Source: Chloroflexota bacterium
GTDB taxonomy: Bacteria > Chloroflexota > Limnocylindria > P2-11E
NCBI GenBank assembly: GCA_016875665.1
Contig: VGPA01000110.1
Coordinates: 1-5,241 of the forward strand
Direction of reading: 5' to 3'
Length of the DNA stretch: 5,241 bases
A program made the position numbers and the translations under genes. The stretch's first letter is position 1. Every line of letters begins with the position of its first letter. The notes under the pieces were generated by a model. It saw only the letters and a list, made by a program, of their open reading frames with translations. It did not search any database and was not told the origin of the DNA. This document shows positions 4,707-5,241 of the stretch, piece by piece.

Positions 4707-5241
4707 CTAGAACTTCACCCCGCGGGCGATCTGATCCTGGAGCGCGCGCTCCGCCGCGGCGAGCGCGCCGGCGTCGTCCGCCAGGACGTCCGGCGGGATG
4801 CCGGCGTTGTTGTACCGCGCGCCGGAGACGGCGCCCACGAACTCGGTGCCCGCCACCGCGAAGAACGAGCCGTCCGGCAGGTTCAGCGGCGTGATGCTGC
4901 CGAGGCAGCCGACCGACTTCTGGCCCACGATCACGGCGCGCTTGTGCTCCTTGAGCGCCAGCGCGAGCACCTCGGGTGAGGACCCGCCTCGGGCATTGAG
5001 CAGGATGGCGAGCGGGAGCTGGTACGCGTCGGGGAGCCGGAGCTCCTTGACCGCGCTCTGCGTACCGGCACTGCCCGTACGCGTCATGAACGTGATGGTG
5101 TTCTGGCCGCTCAGGAACCACGAGGCCATCAGCTGCGGCGGGTCCCCGCCGGTGTTGCCGCGCAGATCGAAGATCCACCCCTTCGCTCCCTGCGCGAGGA
5201 GCGCATCCAGGGCTTTGCGCACCTCGGCCGAGATGTCGTAA
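4707..5241 (-). CDS. S41-family peptidase, C-terminal part (partial, cut by the window edge)
   Basis: The minus-strand frame is open from the window end (the first full codons read YDISAEVRKAL) to TAG at 4707-4709, about 178 residues. The GTG at 5222-5220 is internal, not the start. Numbering from that GTG codon as 1, GWIFDLRGNTGG (15-26) is the S41/C-terminal processing protease signature strand. NARGGSSPEVLA (76-87) carries the likely nucleophile S81, three residues before E84 as in E. coli Prc. VGQKSVGCLGSI (99-110) is the segment holding the catalytic Lys in Prc/CtpA, but C106 stands at the expected lysine position. LPDGS (115-119) and GIPPDV (141-146) are typical of the C-terminal end. 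Tricorn-like S41 members use other catalytic residues, so activity is still possible. Any signal peptide or PDZ domain would lie outside the window. It ends 28 bp from the convergent SWIM gene. Confidence 0.85.
   Translation of the reverse strand, partial: YDISAEVRKALDALLAQGAKGWIFDLRGNTGGDPPQLMASWFLSGQNTITFMTRTGSAGTQSAVKELRLPDAYQLPLAILLNARGGSSPEVLALALKEHKRAVIVGQKSVGCLGSITPLNLPDGSFFAVAGTEFVGAVSGARYNNAGIPPDVLADDAGALAAAERALQDQIARGVKF

Noticed and set aside
4336..5178. Minus-strand open frame spanning the SWIM gene and the S41 gene
   Set aside because: It reads the S41 region in the wrong frame (Arg/Ala/Gly-rich) and lies antisense to the SWIM gene, whose zinc ligands are intact.

Overview
The window is GC-rich (about two thirds or more G+C by eye), compactly coded bacterial DNA. 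Three consecutive genes start with GTG, and the first of them looks leaderless. A bifunctional phosphoglucose/phosphomannose isomerase of the small PGI/PMI family and a stand-alone SWIM zinc-finger protein fit an uncultured-type high-GC lineage such as Actinomycetota (for example Thermoleophilia) or Chloroflexota/Dormibacterota. The sequence alone does not settle which. No RNA genes, CRISPR arrays, insertion sequences or prophage genes are visible.

Layout. Positions 1-60 hold the last 19 codons of a plus-strand gene with a Pro/Gly-rich tail. A perfect 14-bp stem-loop at 70-105 follows, most likely its terminator. The rest of the 204-bp gap holds a 12-bp perfect palindrome (204-215) and a -10-like TAGCAT (253-258) that abuts the next start. 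From 265 to 3742 three plus-strand genes are packed as one operon: a GDP-6-deoxy-D-mannose reductase-like SDR enzyme (265-1233), a phosphomannomutase/phosphoglucomutase (1230-2678, GTGA overlap) and a PGI/PMI isomerase (2681-3742, 2-bp gap). After 75 bp containing two small dyads comes a zinc-ribbon NUDIX hydrolase (3818-4339). After another 75 bp comes an 87-aa SWIM zinc-finger protein (4415-4678). Convergent to these, the minus strand carries the C-terminal part of an S41-family peptidase (4707-5241), cut by the window edge.

How the genes fit together. The isomerase can make mannose-6-phosphate from fructose-6-phosphate. The mutase can turn this into mannose-1-phosphate. The SDR enzyme resembles the final 4-reductase that makes GDP-D-rhamnose from GDP-4-keto-6-deoxy-mannose. 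The trio therefore reads as a GDP-mannose/GDP-D-rhamnose supply operon for surface polysaccharide or glycosylation. The two middle enzymes (mannose-1-phosphate guanylyltransferase and GDP-mannose 4,6-dehydratase) are not in the window. The NUDIX, SWIM and S41 genes have no evident functional link to the trio.

I see no clear new multi-gene system. The items most worth a second look are the partial GDP-D-rhamnose operon with its leaderless start and upstream palindrome, the stand-alone SWIM protein, and the S41 peptidase lacking the usual lysine.
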